DNA from: Teratosphaeria epicoccoides
Lineage: Eukaryota; Ascomycota; Dothideomycetes; Mycosphaerellales; Teratosphaeriaceae
Assembly: GCA_021401465.1 (NCBI GenBank)
Contig: JADDMT010000267.1
Span: 1-21,696 of the forward strand
Direction: 5' to 3'
DNA: 21,696 bases
The notes beneath the pieces are model-generated. The model was not told the origin of the DNA, did not search any database, and saw only the letters and a list, made by a program, of their open reading frames with translations. The position numbers were made by a program, and so were the translations under genes. Of the stretch, positions 19,772-21,696 are shown in pieces. Position 1 is the first letter of the stretch. Every line of letters starts with the position of its first letter.

Positions 19772-21343
19772 TTAGCGACTACTAGTTAGGGGCTTCCTGA
19801 CCGAACCCGAAGCAGGAGAGTCTTTCTTGTTACGGTCCGCTAGGGACTGCCTACCCGCACGGGGTCTACTAAACACCCCGAAGCGACCATGAGTAACGGG
19901 GGTGGCAACGCCACGAAGAGAGGCCGGCATCTTCTTCTTTAGTAGGTTGCGAGGGAGCTCGTCTTCGGAGCCTATAGTAGCCGGAGAACTAGCGACACCC
20001 TTACCGCGCCTAGTCGCGACGACTACCTCATCCTTAGCATCAGAAGGCGAAGAGACTCGAGCGCGCTTGCGGCTGTCGCGCTCGGCCCTTGAGATCATCT
20101 TGCGCTTCTTGACACGAGTGTCGACTACATCATCGGACTCGGTGTCTCCCTTAGGCGTAACTAGTGCGATGACACTACGGCGCGAAGGGATCACGTCAGG
20201 ACCGAAGGTATCCTGAACGTCGTCATCCTCCTCATCCTCAAAGATCTGGCCTAGAGGCTTGTGCCTTAGCGTCTTGACGGACGTAGTGCGGGTCGCAAGC
20301 GGGGAAGGCTCGGCTTCCTCGTCGCTGACCTCAATTTCGGCCCTGGCCCTCTTCTTCTTCTTGGACAGTAGCGTCGAGGCGGCGTAGGCGGCAGCGCTAC
20401 AATGTGTTAGCTGTACGCACGCGACAGGATTCGAGTGAGTAACTTACGGCTTAGTCCTCGGGACCGGCTTAGAGGCAGGCTGCCTCTCGGTACGGCGCTA
20501 GGGCGTGGCCTTAGCGGCGGGAGCGGTGAATTGCTTGATAACCTTCTTGCGGATCATCCGCGTCTTAAAGTCATCGTTAATAGAGGCAAGGGCCCCGAGT
20601 TGCTGACGCTGACGGCTAGTCGGATATTTCTCGACGCTAACGTTAGCCTAGCGGAGAAAGTCAGCATTCATACTTAGAGGGCACCTGCACCGTATGCGTA
20701 CTATGGCGAAGGTCTCGACCCTAACAGTTAGCACCTTCAAGATCTTCTGGACTGAGTCTGCGATCAGACCTAGACAAACGTTTTCGCCTGTTAGCAGAGA
20801 GTCGAAGCGAACGCCGCCGTGAGAACGGTTAGCAGTCGCGGTGAAGCACGAGAGGGCGCCAAGCAGGTAGGCAAGTGCCTCGCGGTACTTGGCCTGTAGC
20901 CTGTTCATGGTCGGAGTGCCTTCGGCAATCCCCTCGTCGCGCGTACTCTAGAAGTCATCGATGTTACGGCAGAGCTAGTTGTACTCGCCGTACACCTCTT
21001 CAGGGAGGTCTTGGCATTTTTGATGCTTGCTATTACAGTTGACATAATTGCGGTAGACACTGCCCTCATCAAACCTGCTGACGTAGATCTCGGCTACGCT
21101 TCGGTTAGTACAAGTCACGCATACCTCGTAGGTAGGGGACGCCTTACTAACACGCGGAGGAGAGATGTGTGCAGCTTAGCTACCAAGGTTGTCGAGGCAT
21201 CGTCGACATGAGCGACGATCGCGGGCAGAGCGAGTGGCGTCGAACTTAGTCTGCAGCACATGAGCCATTATAGCTAAGACGGGTTAATTGATCTTAATTG
21301 ATTGATTGAAGAAGAAGGAGCTCCGGTACAGACCCGCAGACAT
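19772..21343 (-). pseudogene. Antisense Cys/basic nuclear-type protein gene, copy 3 (best copy)
   Basis: Exon 1 21343-20448 (896 nt), intron 20447-20397, exon 2 20396-19772 (625 nt); together 507 codons. ATG and TATA box present. Cysteines at residues 46 and 49, 75 and 78, 103 and 110 (CX2C, CX2C, CX6C) suggest a zinc-binding N-terminal domain. A helical middle (about 145-275) follows. The exon 2 half is low-complexity with acidic patches and basic clusters K-K-K-K-R-A-R (about 310) and V-K-K-R-K-M / R-K-R-A-R (about 395-415), typical nuclear localisation signals. Six TAG/TAA stops in exon 1, none in exon 2. Not an envelope protein: no signal peptide or membrane span. Family unrecognised; a captured host gene or a long-standing accessory gene of the element are both possible. 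Confidence 0.8.
20397..20447 (-). other. 51-nt spliceosomal intron, copy 3
   Basis: On the minus strand: GTAAGT donor (20447-20442), CTAAC branch site about 10 nt before the acceptor TAG (20399-20397). Exon 1 ends with two bases of a codon completed by the first base of exon 2, and the whole coding length is then divisible by three. Confidence 0.88.
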
Positions 21344-21696
21344 GGCGAGGTGCAAGCTGAGCGAAGTAGGAGCAGAGGTCGATGTTAGTGTCTTAGAACA
21401 GGAAAGTTTAGGAAGCGACGAGGTTTTTATACCCTCTGACAGCCCCCCTGTTGCCTACCGCAACTGTTAAGCTAGTAACTCGAACCACATGCGCAGAGCA
21501 CCTGCCTCTAGTTGACTTACAAGGGGACCGAATGATGCAATAACGGATAACGCGGCTGTCACGCATGTACGCCGACCGCACTCGTGCTAGCCTACTAGCA
21601 TGGAAATGTGACGAGGCCCGCGCCAGGAGCGCGCTCCTGCCGTTTCGAGCGGCGCGCGCAGAGCGTCCGCGTACTTTCCTACTACCCCGAGGTTCT
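21344..21696 (-). promoter_or_regulatory. Promoter and 5' leader of antisense gene, copy 3 (partial)
   Basis: TATAAAAA on the minus strand at 21431-21424, about 80 bp upstream of the ATG; palindrome AGGAGCGCGCTCCT at 21625-21638. Mirrors 5425-5777. No other gene. Confidence 0.6.

Larger units (their letters stand above)
14258..21696 (+). mobile_element. Family A chromovirus copy 3, 3' LTR beyond the window
   Basis: 5' LTR (14258-14617), leader and primer site (14618-14666), gag-pol (14667-19631), gap, antisense gene (complement 19772-21343) and its promoter region up to the window end. By comparison with copy 2, about 370 bp of upstream region, the polypurine tract and a 360-bp LTR should follow, giving an element of about 8.2 kb. 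Inserted in B gag after the GAAGG at 14253-14257. Confidence 0.9.
14639..21696. repeat. Right arm of 7058-bp inverted repeat
   Basis: Partner of 5425-12482. The true repeat is longer, since copy 2 continues to 4695 and the corresponding part of copy 3 lies past the window end. Confidence 0.93.

Noticed and set aside
19772..21343. Antisense gene as a retroviral-type envelope gene
   Set aside because: Wrong strand, no signal peptide or membrane segment, and strong nuclear localisation clusters.
1..21696. tRNA, rRNA or host housekeeping genes
   Set aside because: I looked for tRNA-like cloverleaf or conserved ribosomal stretches and saw none; all coding signal is from mobile elements or the unknown remnant.

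Overview
This window looks like a transposon island of a filamentous ascomycete (Pezizomycotina). I find no intact host gene. It is built almost entirely from two families of LTR retrotransposon nested in one another. Both carry many C-to-T and G-to-A transitions at CpA/TpG (and some CpG) sites. In-frame TAG/TAA stops stand where family alignments expect either Gln (CAG, CAA) or Trp (TGG). That is the signature of fungal repeat-induced point mutation (RIP) and rules out a reassigned codon.

Family A is a Ty3/gypsy chromovirus with a 360-bp LTR, a single-frame Gag-Pol of 1654 codons ending in a chromodomain, and a polypurine tract at its 3' LTR. Between pol and the 3' LTR it carries a second gene on the OPPOSITE strand. 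This gene has its own TATA box, a 51-nt spliceosomal intron with canonical signals, and a 506-residue reading frame (Cys pairs at the N-terminus, basic nuclear-targeting clusters at the C-terminus). It is the most interesting item here. Family B has a 463-490-bp LTR full of palindromes and encodes only a Gag with a CCHC zinc knuckle. The one complete 3' end seen passes from the gag tail straight into the LTR, so B looks like a non-autonomous gag-only element.

Layout: 1-599 start of a B element (minus strand), inserted in the gag of a plus-strand B element whose tail and 3' LTR occupy 600-1288; 1289-1872 RIP-damaged coding remnant of unknown identity; 1873-2190 B gag fragment (minus); 2191-4694 3' end of A copy 1 (minus: LTR, PPT, antisense gene cut at its C-terminus); 4695-12482 A copy 2 (minus, lacking its 5' LTR); 12483-14257 B element (plus: LTR and gag); 14258-21696 A copy 3 (plus: 5' LTR, gag-pol, antisense gene, cut by the window end).

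A copies 2 and 3 face each other as a 7058-bp inverted repeat (5425-12482 and 14639-21696). Every landmark pair sums to 27121, so the arms have no net length difference. They differ, where I compared them base by base, only by RIP-type transitions. The junctions fit serial nesting (A3 in B in A2 in A1 in B). All coding regions are broken by stops, so the ancestral proteins would not be made from these copies, with the possible exception of the stop-free second exon of the antisense gene.
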